Source: Saccharothrix espanaensis DSM 44229 | Lineage (GTDB): Bacteria; Actinomycetota; Actinomycetes; Mycobacteriales; Pseudonocardiaceae | Direction of reading: 5' to 3' | Assembly: GCF_000328705.1 (NCBI RefSeq) | Contig: NC_019673.1 | Coordinates: 8,319,501-8,383,500, forward strand | DNA length: 64,000 nt | In this document: positions 36,368 through 44,524 of the stretch, one piece after another | How positions within the stretch are numbered: position 1 is the stretch's first letter | Layout: each line of letters begins with the position of its first letter | Notes under the pieces: model-generated | What the model saw: the letters and a program-made list of their open reading frames with translations, nothing else | Database searches by the model: none | What the model was told of the DNA's origin: nothing | Translations under genes and position numbers: made by a program

Positions 36368-37798
36368 ATGCCGGATTCCCCGTCAGACTTCGAGGTCGGC
36401 GCTACGATCAACCAGCAGCCTCGTCCTCGAATTCTCATATACGGGTTCGGAAATTCAGAAGGTGAAAACAACGACGAACCGCTACCAGAATTCATCCGTC
36501 CCATTTTCACCCTTGCACCAACAGTTGTCCGTGTAACCAGCCTCTCACAAGTCAGAACGACCGAATGGGATGTCCTCGTAACCGACCAGCCACTCTTCCA
36601 TAAAATCAGCAACGGATTCGGATCCACGACATACAAGCCGATCTCGCCGCACCTATGCGTTCTTTACATCACGAACACTTTTAGCGATCAGGATACGATC
36701 GAGCAACGACCTGATTGGCGACAAAAAATTCTCTTCCGTCAAGGTCACGTTTCTCAGGAATTTACCAGGATTCGGAACCTACCAGCACCCATTGCGGAAC
36801 TGGTACATGAGCAACTTGAACCGGTATTCAAGCGACGAGTATCCCATCAGAAATTTGAGGCTGCTCAGAGCATCTGGGCATCCGGGCCCGACTTCACGTC
36901 GCCTTCGAGATCGCGAAAAGAGTACCACGAGGTCGTCATTCAACCATTTTCTATCACGCCATCCGGAGCGATTCTTGCTGGACGATACGCTCGCAGCGAA
37001 TCGTCGGAGACATGGCTACTCCCCTCCGACACCCCAGATCTCTCTCAGTGGTTCAGTGCGGCTCTTACCGAATGGCAAAAGTTGGCGCCAGAGAGATTCC
37101 CCGCCCTTCCAGACTGGACGACTAGGCAAGAATGGTCGACAGCAGCGGAGCGATATCTGCGAAAACAGGTCGATGACCTCAAACTTAGACGCGCATCCAT
37201 TCTTCGTCAATTAGAAGCAGAGGAAGGTCAGCTGAAGAAATCTCTACTAGCGGCAAAGGAGGCCGCAGATGCGTACGAACGTGCACTCCTTACAGAACAA
37301 GATGACCCCCTGAAGAGGGCCGTAGCGAAAGCACTTTCCGACCTTGGTTTCGCTGTCACGGACTCCGACGCCACCGCAGCGTCCGATGACCACCTGGAAG
37401 ATCTCCAGGTACGCGACTCCAGGGATCCGAACTGGATTGCCTTGGTCGAGGTTAAAGGCTATGGACGCGGAGCAAAAACAGAAGCCCTGACACAGTTTAT
37501 TCGGTTTACGACCCGCTTCATGCACGCTCAGAAAAGAACTCCAGATGCTTTGTGGTATATTGTCAACCAATTCAGAGGAAAGGATCCATCAGCCCGACAG
37601 CAAGCTCTCCACGGGAAGGCCGTGGACGTCGCTGCATTTGGTTCCGGCGGAGGGCTTGTGATCGACACGGTCGAACTATTCCGACTGGTTATTTCAGTCC
37701 AGGAAGGGGTCATCTCTCGCGATCAAGCGCGGGAAGCCCTGCGCAAGGCCACCGGTCGATTCCTAACAGGATTTCCTGCTCCAGAAGACCGACCTTGA
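36368..37798 (+). CDS. Putative PD-(D/E)XK nuclease, possible defence gene
   Basis: A 476-residue protein I cannot assign to a named family. The first ~150 residues look alpha/beta (RILIYGFGNSE, WDVLVTD, LCVLYITNTF); a coiled-coil-like helix spans about residues 265-315 (KQVDDLKLRRASILRQLEAE). The C-terminal domain has a restriction-endonuclease-like core: D353 in RDPNW, then E361-V-K363 in ALVEVKGYGRG, followed by a helix with TRFMHAQ and the strand DALWYIVNQF. This fits a PD-(D/E)XK nuclease. Codon use is markedly less GC-rich than in the chromosome, a sign of transfer. It begins with ATG after AAAGGA and is followed at 160 bases by a membrane protein gene on the same strand. Confidence 0.75.
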   Translation: MPDSPSDFEVGATINQQPRPRILIYGFGNSEGENNDEPLPEFIRPIFTLAPTVVRVTSLSQVRTTEWDVLVTDQPLFHKISNGFGSTTYKPISPHLCVLYITNTFSDQDTIEQRPDWRQKILFRQGHVSQEFTRIRNLPAPIAELVHEQLEPVFKRRVSHQKFEAAQSIWASGPDFTSPSRSRKEYHEVVIQPFSITPSGAILAGRYARSESSETWLLPSDTPDLSQWFSAALTEWQKLAPERFPALPDWTTRQEWSTAAERYLRKQVDDLKLRRASILRQLEAEEGQLKKSLLAAKEAADAYERALLTEQDDPLKRAVAKALSDLGFAVTDSDATAASDDHLEDLQVRDSRDPNWIALVEVKGYGRGAKTEALTQFIRFTTRFMHAQKRTPDALWYIVNQFRGKDPSARQQALHGKAVDVAAFGSGGGLVIDTVELFRLVISVQEGVISRDQAREALRKATGRFLTGFPAPEDRP

Positions 37799-37960
37799 AC
37801 AGACCAATGATTTAGCGCGACACCGCCAGAAATGTTGTGCAGTCAACGAGGAAGCCTTCCCAAGATCCACCTACCGCCCCTAGTTGGCTCGACAAAGATC
37901 CAAAGCACGATTCCGAACTCTTAAGCAAACTTATCAAACAGTCGAAAAGAGCACGCCTCC

Positions 37961-38827
37961 ATGACCCAGGACAACCCTCAAGAGAACTCCTCGGAAGACA
38001 ACGAAGAGCAGGCAGAGCAAGAACTGAAACGTATTGAGATGCGGGTCGCCTGGCGAAAGTCTCCCGAATATCGACGCCTGTCGAAACAAACAGCGGTGCT
38101 GGTCATAGCCATCATCCTCTTACCCTTGGCCCTTCTTTTTATCACCTGGCCCTCGGAGCTTAGCCCCGGTGAAACCCGAGGGTCCGGAAGCCTCAAAGCA
38201 GCAGAAGCGTTGTCTTTTGCTGGCGCAACCCTATTGGCATTGGTCTGCTTCGGTGGATATGCCGCATTTTATCTACGACTATCGAGCCGTCGCAGCTTCT
38301 CCGACGCACAAAGAGTCGCAGAGGCCCGCCGCCGACTGCACGAGGCCGAAGACGTTGCGGAAGCGAGTGAAGAACTTGAACTAAGCGCACTATGGCGCGC
38401 AACACAAAAACGCCTAGACTACTACCATGAAATCGCGACAACTCAAGCAGAGAAGAGCTTCCGCCATAGCCAATGGGCAATCATCGGAGGGTTCGCTGTC
38501 CTTATTCTCTCCGTAGTGATTGCCGCGTTCTCCAGATCGATTGGTGGCGCTATTGCCGCTGGCGCGATTGGTACGGCAGGAGCGGGCTTGGCAGGCTATC
38601 TCGGAAAAACATTTCTTCGCACTCAAGAAAAGACATCCAACCAACTGCAGTCCTACTTCGGCCAGCCGCTCGTCTTCTCGCAATATCTGGCCGCCGAGCG
38701 CCTGCTCGACATGCTAGATGGAGAACAGAAGGCAGAATCCGTTCAGGATTTGATTCGTTCTATGGCGAGTCCCAACAGCCTCGACGAACTCCAGTCTAAC
38801 GCGAAAATTGATCAACACGACAGGTAA
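37961..38827 (+). CDS. Four-TM protein resembling TRADD-N-associated membrane effector domain
   Basis: A 288-residue membrane protein. An acidic head (to ~residue 27) is followed by predicted helices at about 44-63, 82-106, 172-190 and 194-214. Between the pairs lies a soluble helical segment with LWRATQKRLDYYHEIATTQAEKSF, and after the last helix YLGKTFLRTQEKTSNQL then YFGQPLVFSQYLAAERLL. That run resembles the two-TM domain described next to TRADD-N domains in conflict systems, where it is thought to be a membrane-acting effector; this is recalled pattern similarity. AT-richer than the host. Only a weak ribosome binding site precedes the ATG. Confidence 0.72.
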   Translation: MTQDNPQENSSEDNEEQAEQELKRIEMRVAWRKSPEYRRLSKQTAVLVIAIILLPLALLFITWPSELSPGETRGSGSLKAAEALSFAGATLLALVCFGGYAAFYLRLSSRRSFSDAQRVAEARRRLHEAEDVAEASEELELSALWRATQKRLDYYHEIATTQAEKSFRHSQWAIIGGFAVLILSVVIAAFSRSIGGAIAAGAIGTAGAGLAGYLGKTFLRTQEKTSNQLQSYFGQPLVFSQYLAAERLLDMLDGEQKAESVQDLIRSMASPNSLDELQSNAKIDQHDR

Positions 38828-39021
38828 CGGCAATGGTCCCAATCAGTCATAGTTCGTCGGCAAGCCTGTGGGCTGGTCGATGCCGTCAAGGCGTCGAGCT
38901 GTCCACAGGCGCGGCAGCCGAGCGCCAAGACCACCCTGCCAAGTCGACTACCGCGCGCTCGTCCCAAGCCCTGACGCCGGAAGTGCCCTTGCCGGACAAA
39001 GAACAAATCTGTTCATGCGGT

Positions 39022-39191
39022 TCCCTGTGGGGGTCGCTGGCCGTGGCCTCCGGCTGTTGCGGGCAGGCTCCGGTGCCTCGCGTGTCGCGCCCGTGGGCCG
39101 CCAGGCCCACGTTGGCGCGACCGACAACACCGCCGGAGCCTGCCCGCAACAGCCTGAACAGACACGAACGGCCAGCGGCCCCCGCAGGGGG
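39022..39191. repeat. Long nested inverted repeat (possible origin, oriT or structured RNA)
   Basis: A nearly continuous palindrome. Perfect arms: 39052-39073 with 39133-39154 (22 bases); 39035-39044 with 39168-39177 (10); inner arms GTCGCGCC/GGCGCGAC and CGTGGGCC/GGCCCACG around a four-base centre. The outermost arms (about 39023-39034 and 39178-39189) pair imperfectly. It lies in a gene-free stretch between the cargo genes and the duplicated HTH genes. It could be a replication or transfer origin, a terminator cluster or a small mobile repeat. Confidence 0.75.
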
Positions 39192-39272
39192 CCGCCTTGA
39201 AAGCAGAAAAGAAACTCTGAACACGGTTGCACTGGGGGCTGGGCGAGGTTCGCGGTGGCACCGGTGGTCGGG

Positions 39273-39536
39273 TCACCAGTTGTCGGCGTGCTCGTGTCGC
39301 TTCGTCTGAGGTACGTATGCGACTACTTCGAACAGGTCGTCGAACGAGAACGGTTTCAGCACGGTGACTGCTCCGGCGATGAACGCCGGGCCTGGCCGCA
39401 TCACGCCCTCGAGGACTCGTTTGACCGAACTCCGGTTGATCCCCATGGCCTTGGCCAACCCGTAGACACTGGTGTAGCCGGCCAGGTTCGACGCTTTGCG
39501 GAAGTTCTCGTCCCTGAGACGGACGGTCATCGCCAT
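39273..39536 (-). CDS. Small HTH DNA-binding protein, copy 1
   Basis: An 87-residue protein (89 if a GTG two codons earlier is used). The helix-turn-helix is plain: SVYGLAKAMGINRSSVKRVLEG, of the Cro/C1 (XRE) type, followed by PGPAFIAGAVTVLKPFSFDDLFEV, which resembles the tail of a family of small regulators in actinomycete mobile elements. It is identical to the copy 387 bases away. It may regulate element genes; no target is visible. Confidence 0.82.
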   Translation of the reverse strand: MAMTVRLRDENFRKASNLAGYTSVYGLAKAMGINRSSVKRVLEGVMRPGPAFIAGAVTVLKPFSFDDLFEVVAYVPQTKRHEHADNW

Positions 39537-39659
39537 GCGCACCCCACGACCGCGTGATCATGGCCGCCCGGGTTCATCCGCGCTTGAAAGCAGAAAAGAA
39601 ACTCTGAACACGGTTGCACTGGGGGCTGGGCGAGGTTCGCGGTGGCACCGGTGGTCGGG

Positions 39660-39923
39660 TCACCAGTTGTCGGCGTGCTCGTGTCGCTTCGTCTGAGGTA
39701 CGTATGCGACTACTTCGAACAGGTCGTCGAACGAGAACGGTTTCAGCACGGTGACTGCTCCGGCGATGAACGCCGGGCCTGGCCGCATCACGCCCTCGAG
39801 GACTCGTTTGACCGAACTCCGGTTGATCCCCATGGCCTTGGCCAACCCGTAGACACTGGTGTAGCCGGCCAGGTTCGACGCTTTGCGGAAGTTCTCGTCC
39901 CTGAGACGGACGGTCATCGCCAT
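39660..39923 (-). CDS. Small HTH DNA-binding protein, copy 2
   Basis: Identical in sequence to the gene at 39273-39536, produced by the 387-base tandem duplication. As it lies upstream on the same strand, its transcript could run through the other copy. Two copies could raise dosage, or one may be free to decay. Confidence 0.82.
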   Translation of the reverse strand: MAMTVRLRDENFRKASNLAGYTSVYGLAKAMGINRSSVKRVLEGVMRPGPAFIAGAVTVLKPFSFDDLFEVVAYVPQTKRHEHADNW

Positions 39924-39984
39924 GCGCACCCCACGACCGCGTGATCATGGCCGCCCGGGTTCATCCGCGCTTGGGTCGACATGC

Positions 39985-40254
39985 CTACCGCAACTTCGCC
40001 TCGTCGCCACGACCGGCGGATGGCGCTCGTGTGATCATCGGGACGAGCCGGCAGTCCAGGCCCTCAGCGAGGTTGACGAAGTCGAGGGCGTTTTCGGTGC
40101 TGTCGGTGGTGTAGATCGACCTCCCATCGGCGAACAAGGTCAGCACATACTCGGGGGACACTTCGATAACCCACGCCGCGACCTCGCTGTCCTCGTCCAC
40201 AACGGCATGGATGACCGGCGGATCCTGGATGGTCGGGCAGGTTGGTGACGTCAT
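39985..40254 (-). CDS. Small hypothetical protein of the element
   Basis: An 89-residue acidic protein starting MTSPTCPTIQDPPVIHAVVD, with beta-strand-like stretches (AAWVIEVSPEYVLTLFADG, RSIYTTDSTENALDFVN). GGGAG lies nine bases upstream of the ATG. No known domain. It lies between the HTH duplication and the TPR regulator, on the same strand as both. Confidence 0.6.
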   Translation of the reverse strand: MTSPTCPTIQDPPVIHAVVDEDSEVAAWVIEVSPEYVLTLFADGRSIYTTDSTENALDFVNLAEGLDCRLVPMITRAPSAGRGDEAKLR

Positions 40255-40457
40255 GCGCGGCTGCTCCCGTGTCGGCTGGTGGTGTATCCACGCTCGTGGG
40301 CCGGCGCAGGGCGATTCCATCCCGATAGCCGATAAGGTCAGTGGTAGTGCCGCTACGCGCAGATCAGCGGCGCGCCCGTGCTGATCATGACCAGACGTCC
40401 GAGTGACCTATAGAGCGCAGGCGGACGACGCACAGAGAAGCAGCGAGGTGTGCGACC

Positions 40458-41993
40458 TCACGCCTGGGTTCGCGGTCCCATCGTGGGCAGAAGCGCACCG
40501 GAGACGTCCAGGAAGTCACGGACGGCGGGTGACTCGCGGTGGTCGCGCAGGCGGGCGCGTAGGTCGGCAACGGCTTCGACGGACCGGGAGGACTTCACGG
40601 TCGCGGCGAGTTTGGCGGCGGCCATGCCGGCGGATGCGGCGGCTTCCAGGTCGTGGCGGTCGATCGCGGAACGGGACAGGGCGGCCTGGGCCATCGAGCC
40701 CCGGCGGGCGCGGTTCTGGCGTTCCGATTCGGCGATCGAGAGACCGGCGAAATGGGCGGCCTCGTCGGGGCGTTGGAGGTCACGGAAGGTGTGGGCGTAC
40801 TCGCCGTTGAGGTATGCCGGGTCGATGAACCGTGCCCACTCGGGTTCGCTGTCGGGGTCGACATCGGCGAACGCGGTTTCGGATAGGTGGACGCTGCGGG
40901 CGGCTGCCTTGGCGTCGCCCATCGCGGCCTCTGCCCGGCCCTGCAACGCCCAGAGGTCGGCGAGGCAGGCATCGGAGTGGCCGTGAGCGAGACCGGCGCG
41001 GCCGGCCTTGGCGAGTTGGACGGCGTGGTCGGGGTTGCCGGTGAGGGTGGCCTGGTCGGACAGGCCCGCCAAGACGTGCGCGCCCAGCTCGGGGCTGCCG
41101 GCGGCCTGGGCCAGGCGCAGGGACTGGATGAGGTAGCGCTGGGCCAGAGAGTGTTCCCCGTTGTCGAACGCCATCCACCCGAGCAGGTAGAGCTGTTCCG
41201 CGGCTGCCTCGAACAGCGCGCGGCCGTTCTCGGTGGTCGGGTCGTTGCTGCGGAGCAGGGGCACGACCTGGGAGGTCAGGTAGGTGGAGAGCTGTTCGCG
41301 GGCGTGGCCACCACCGCGCATGACGTCCAGCTCTTGGAACACGCCGAACGTGCGGCGGATCGCCTCGACCTGTTCGCTGCTGATCTTTCCTCGCGTGGCT
41401 CCAGCCTCGTCCAGCGTGGCGAGCAGCCAATCACGGCTGGGGGCGACGGATGCGGCGACGCTGAACAGCGTGCCCGTGAGAAAGGTCCTGCGCTCCATGT
41501 CGTGCCTCCCAAGTTCGGCAACCACTTCCACCGTAGACGGGAGCGAAGCCGCGTACGAGAGCCCAAGCTCGGCCAGTGACTTATCATGCGTCCCTTGGGT
41601 TTCCGCATCGCGGACTTCGAACGCTCCCCCGTTGAACCACCGGAGGTGTCGGGGTACGTGGAGGGCATCGCACCATCGTTCGAGGCGTTCCAGGTCGGTG
41701 ACGGGGCGGCGGACGCGCTCGATTTCGCTGATCCGGCCCTGTGTCAGGAGCAGCCAGACGGCGAGGGTGGTCTGCGGCAACGTGGGGATCTGGGCATGGC
41801 GGTACGCGCGGAAGACCTGGCCGATGCTGCGGGACTGGAACGCCTCGTGGATGGTCGGCTGGTTCCAGAACTCGGCGGGCAGGACGGGGGCTTGGAGGGC
41901 GTAGGCGGCGGTGCAGGGGCCGCACTGCGTGCCCGGGTTGTCGCTGGCCAACCAGGTGTCACATGTGCGACAACGGCGCTTGCCCGTGTTCAC
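40458..41993 (-). CDS. TPR-containing transcriptional regulator with N-terminal zinc ribbon
   Basis: A 511-residue protein. It begins with a Cys4 zinc-ribbon (CRTCDTW...CGPC), then a helix-turn-helix-like segment (IGQVFRAYRHAQIPTLPQTTLAVWLLLTQGRISEIERVRR, XRE-type), a short linker ending in a conserved RRTFL turn near residue 170, and a TPR solenoid to the end (LYLLGWMAFDNGEHSLAQRYL, AQAAGSPELGAHVLAGLSD and so on). Large XRE-TPR regulators of this shape are common in actinomycetes and in their mobile elements. GTG start. A likely role is control of element transfer or of the neighbouring small genes. Confidence 0.85.
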   Translation of the reverse strand: MNTGKRRCRTCDTWLASDNPGTQCGPCTAAYALQAPVLPAEFWNQPTIHEAFQSRSIGQVFRAYRHAQIPTLPQTTLAVWLLLTQGRISEIERVRRPVTDLERLERWCDALHVPRHLRWFNGGAFEVRDAETQGTHDKSLAELGLSYAASLPSTVEVVAELGRHDMERRTFLTGTLFSVAASVAPSRDWLLATLDEAGATRGKISSEQVEAIRRTFGVFQELDVMRGGGHAREQLSTYLTSQVVPLLRSNDPTTENGRALFEAAAEQLYLLGWMAFDNGEHSLAQRYLIQSLRLAQAAGSPELGAHVLAGLSDQATLTGNPDHAVQLAKAGRAGLAHGHSDACLADLWALQGRAEAAMGDAKAAARSVHLSETAFADVDPDSEPEWARFIDPAYLNGEYAHTFRDLQRPDEAAHFAGLSIAESERQNRARRGSMAQAALSRSAIDRHDLEAAASAGMAAAKLAATVKSSRSVEAVADLRARLRDHRESPAVRDFLDVSGALLPTMGPRTQA

Positions 41994-42164
41994 CAGTGCC
42001 CCCTCGTCTAGCTGCCCGTATTCGGAGTGTAACCCGGCGACTACTGCGCTGAACTGCTGTTAGTGGTGCGCCCGATATCCCGAATGGTCATCGGGGATGG
42101 GATCGACCTTGCGCGCGAGCGACTGTTGTTGTGGAAGCAGTGGCTGAGGCGCGGAGGTGGGTCG

Positions 42165-42557
42165 ATGGGGTTCTACGTGTTGTTCCAGCCTGAGGAGGAC
42201 GCGGAGGCGACGCTGGTCGAGCACGCGCAGGGGCATCCGTCGTTGGTGGTGCTGTCTGCGGGTTCGCAGATCACGGTGCAGATCGCGGGGCGCGAGGGTG
42301 GCGCGGAGATGGCCATCAACTTCGCGCGGGAGTTGGCGCGGGCGGCTGCGGCGTTCGCGGACCGGTGCCAGGCGTTGACGAAGCTCCAGCCGTTGGACTT
42401 CGAGGCGTTGGCCGCTGCGGTCGGCACTACGCCGGAAGAGGTCGACCGGGCGACGGGGCGGCACGCAGTGGACGACGAACCGCCGGCGGTGGTCGATTCG
42501 CAGTGGTTCGCCGAGACCGGGGCAGGCGGGCCTGTGCCACCGGCGGGTTCGGCCTGA
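42165..42557 (+). CDS. Hypothetical element protein
   Basis: A 130-residue protein starting MGFYVLFQPEEDAEATLVEHA, with GGAGG seven bases upstream of the ATG. The first half reads as beta-strands (HPSLVVLSAGSQITVQIAG), the second as an alpha-helix rich in Ala/Arg (FARELARAAAAFADRCQAL) with an acidic tail. No recognised domain. Divergent from the TPR regulator. Confidence 0.65.
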   Translation: MGFYVLFQPEEDAEATLVEHAQGHPSLVVLSAGSQITVQIAGREGGAEMAINFARELARAAAAFADRCQALTKLQPLDFEALAAAVGTTPEEVDRATGRHAVDDEPPAVVDSQWFAETGAGGPVPPAGSA

Positions 42558-42624
42558 CTGCCTGGCAAGGGCTGGTGGCGAGTGCGGGTCGTGACGATCG
42601 ATCGAGTAGGTGACTGGGGGCACG

Positions 42625-42795
42625 ATGTCTGGCGGTGAAAGCAAGTGGACGGACGAGGACTGGCGGGACATGCGGGCCGTGGTGGAGTTGACGTTGGCGC
42701 GCATGGCGGACCTCAGCGACCGGCTTGACCGGGTTGAGGATCGGCTGAAGTGGAGCCGAAAAGTTCAGCCTCCACGGCGGAAACACGCCGGCTGA
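42625..42795 (+). CDS. Very small helical protein
   Basis: A 56-residue frame, MSGGESKWTDEDWRDMRAVV, ending in a basic helix (RLDRVEDRLKWSRK). It looks like a short coiled coil. Its last 83 bases overlap, in the opposite direction, the 3' end of the GntR gene. That GntR protein also ends in a coiled-coil-like helix (INSALDDLSRRVSAVEAEL), so part of the similarity in character may be due to antisense coding. Real expression is uncertain. Confidence 0.45.
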   Translation: MSGGESKWTDEDWRDMRAVVELTLARMADLSDRLDRVEDRLKWSRKVQPPRRKHAG

Positions 42796-43111
42796 GGTCG
42801 TCCAGGGCGCTGTTGATGCGCTCGAACATCTGCCGAAGCTCATGCGGTGAGGGACTGACGTCCCCCGCATGGGCTTCTGGCTTCTTCACGATGATCGTGC
42901 CCTCGCCTTGGCGGGACATGACCAGCCCTTCACTGCGGAGGACGTCCAGCGCCTTCTGCAAGGTCATCACGGCGCGGCCGTACTTGGTTTGCAGCTCGGA
43001 CAGCGAGGGGAGCTTGTCCCCCACCTGGGCTTCGTCGGACGCCACGAAGCGGCGTAGGTCGTCCGCGATCTGTTGGTATGCCGGCCTGGGGTCCGTCGCG
43101 TCGAGAGCCAT
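42713..43111 (-). CDS. GntR-family regulator (KorSA-like)
   Basis: A 132-residue GntR winged-HTH protein: PAYQQIADDLRRFVAS, then KLPSLSELQTKYGRAVMTLQKALDVLRSEGLV and the wing RQGEGTIIV. There is no large effector domain; a helical tail of about 45 residues remains, as in the KorSA/KorA-type repressors of actinomycete conjugative elements, which shut off transfer genes. Divergent from the small-gene/traB operon, with an inverted repeat between, which supports repression of both directions. Confidence 0.9.
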   Translation of the reverse strand: MALDATDPRPAYQQIADDLRRFVASDEAQVGDKLPSLSELQTKYGRAVMTLQKALDVLRSEGLVMSRQGEGTIIVKKPEAHAGDVSPSPHELRQMFERINSALDDLSRRVSAVEAELFGSTSADPQPGQAGR

Positions 43112-43170
43112 ACACGGACTGTAGCGGTAGAGCTAGCTGAGCTGTAAGTCACCTGATCGGCCTAGTTACC

Positions 43171-43186
43171 CTGCTAGCTCTAGCAG
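43171..43186. promoter_or_regulatory. Candidate GntR operator between divergent units
   Basis: CTGCTAGCTCTAGCAG: perfect six-base arms around four bases. Related GAGCTAGCTGAGCT lies at about 43129-43142, nearer the gntR start. The AGCTAG-rich cluster in an otherwise GC-rich element is where a KorSA-type repressor would bind to control itself and the transfer operon. Confidence 0.5.
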
Positions 43187-43245
43187 CTATGCTGGTTCTA
43201 GTAGTGGGCGGCATCGGGTCGCCTGCGCCGCAGGGAGGTTCCGAG

Positions 43246-43638
43246 ATGGCGTTGCAGGACTTGCCGGTCATGTTGAGCGGCTACCGGCTGATGGTCACGG
43301 AGGCTCCGGCCGCCAAGATGCGCGAGGCCGAAGACGGCACCGTGACGCCGGTCGTGGACCGGATGTCGGGTGAGGTGCAGTACGTCGTCACGTTGTTCGC
43401 CAAGCCGATGCCCGTCGAGGGCCGGAAGGCGGGCAAGGGCGAGGAAATCCGCGTCAACCTGCCCGGCGACCCCGGCGAGGGGTTCGAAGAGGGCATGTAC
43501 GTGGAGCTGGTCAACGCGGTCGTCAACACGTACGAGATCCCGGACCGCGTCGACCCGCGCAAGATCGCCTCGGCCGGTCTCTGGTTCAAGGCGGCCGGAC
43601 TGAAGCCGGTGGCGCGCCCGGTGCGCAACGCGGCCTGA
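43246..43638 (+). CDS. Hypothetical protein, first gene of transfer operon
   Basis: A 130-residue protein beginning MALQDLPVMLSGYRLMVTEA, with AGGGAGG seven bases before the ATG. The body is beta-rich (VQYVVTLFAKPM, EEIRVNLPGDPGEGFEEGMYVELVNAVVNTYEI), rather like a small OB-type or regulatory fold, and the tail is basic. No confident family. It is the first gene after the GntR operator and precedes several small genes and traB. Confidence 0.75.
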   Translation: MALQDLPVMLSGYRLMVTEAPAAKMREAEDGTVTPVVDRMSGEVQYVVTLFAKPMPVEGRKAGKGEEIRVNLPGDPGEGFEEGMYVELVNAVVNTYEIPDRVDPRKIASAGLWFKAAGLKPVARPVRNAA

Positions 43639-43786
43639 CCGCCGCACCTTCGTTCGCCTTCTGACGGTTCCCTAAGCCGTTTCCTTGGGCTGCTTGATCT
43701 TTGTCAATTCCACAGTGAGTAGAGCCATGCCTGAAACAGGGCGCACTTCGTTGGTGTGCCTACGTTTTCGAGATGAGGGGAGAACG

Positions 43787-43975
43787 ATGACGACGGGACT
43801 GTTCCCGGTTCAGGTGTCGCCGGATGGTGACGCGCGGTTCACGTTCGGCCTGGTCATCGAGGTCGCTGACGTGCTCAAGCGTCACGGGTTCCCTGACGCG
43901 AACACGCACGGCGCGGACCACGTGGCCTTGCGCCAGGCGCTGTTCCGGTTCCTCTACGACCCGGACAGGTGGTGA
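43787..43975 (+). CDS. Small protein of the transfer operon
   Basis: A 62-residue protein starting MTTGLFPVQVSPDGDARFTF, then IEVADVLKRHGFPD and ALRQALFRFLYDPDRW. GGGGAGAACG lies before the ATG. I recall similar proteins of this length near traB in other actinomycete elements; their role is not known. Its stop codon overlaps the next start (TGATG). Confidence 0.75.
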   Translation: MTTGLFPVQVSPDGDARFTFGLVIEVADVLKRHGFPDANTHGADHVALRQALFRFLYDPDRW

Positions 43976-44238
43976 TGATGTCAGGCGCGAACAAGCGGGC
44001 CGAACAGCGGTACGCCAACTTGGTCAACTCGATCGACATGGTGACAGAGCAGTTCGAGCCGCTGGACAAGCTCATCGCGCGGATGCGGGATAACCCGGCT
44101 CCGCCCGGCTCGTGGCGGGTTACACCGCCGGAAGACCTGATGAAGCTCCTGGACCAGGTCAAACGCAACCTGACGGCCTTGAAGGACAAGGCGGTCCAGT
44201 ACGAGACCGAACTCATGACCCGTGAATGGAAGGTCTGA
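43975..44238 (+). CDS. Small helical protein of the transfer operon
   Basis: An 87-residue, mostly helical, charged protein (MMSGANKRAEQRYANLVNSI, then DLMKLLDQVKRNLTALKDKAVQYE). The ATG at 43975 overlaps the previous stop; the next ATG at 43978 is also possible. Its stop overlaps the following start as TGATG. No known domain; it may be a coiled-coil partner. Confidence 0.7.
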   Translation: MMSGANKRAEQRYANLVNSIDMVTEQFEPLDKLIARMRDNPAPPGSWRVTPPEDLMKLLDQVKRNLTALKDKAVQYETELMTREWKV

Positions 44239-44441
44239 TGTCACAACAACTGATCACGGCGCTCGACTGCCTGGACAAGGCAATGCGCCAACTTCGCCTG
44301 GCCACCCTGGACATCCCCTACCGGCGTGAGGGGTTCAAGGGCGACCACAACACGTTCGTGCGGTCGGTGGCGGTCCTGCGGACGTCGCTGTCGTACTCGC
44401 GTTCGCAGCTCGAACCGAAGCGGCGACGTTCGCGCAGGTAG
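44238..44441 (+). CDS. Small basic protein before traB
   Basis: A 67-residue protein starting MSQQLITALDCLDKAMRQLR and ending in a highly basic stretch (EPKRRRSRR). Start coupled to the previous stop (TGATG), with GGAAGG upstream. The basic tail could bind DNA. No family recognised. Confidence 0.68.
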   Translation: MSQQLITALDCLDKAMRQLRLATLDIPYRREGFKGDHNTFVRSVAVLRTSLSYSRSQLEPKRRRSRR

Positions 44442-44524
44442 CGCACAAGGAAGTCACGGCAACGGCCGATCACCTCGTCCTGGTGGTCGGCCGTTGCCGT
44501 GCTCGAACCCAAGGGGGCAAGTAC

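Larger units (their letters stand above)
39196..39969. repeat. Exact tandem duplication, two 387-base units
   Basis: Units 39196-39582 and 39583-39969 appear identical base for base, each containing a complete small HTH gene on the minus strand. The tetranucleotide CTTG is present at both unit boundaries and again at 39970-39973, which fits recombination or slippage at a short homology. The lack of divergence points to a recent event. Confidence 0.92.

Noticed and set aside
39013..39561. Minus-strand frame of 182 codons over the palindrome and first duplication unit
   Set aside because: It overlaps the HTH gene in another frame and has low-complexity, non-protein-like composition; it recurs in the second unit only because the DNA is duplicated.
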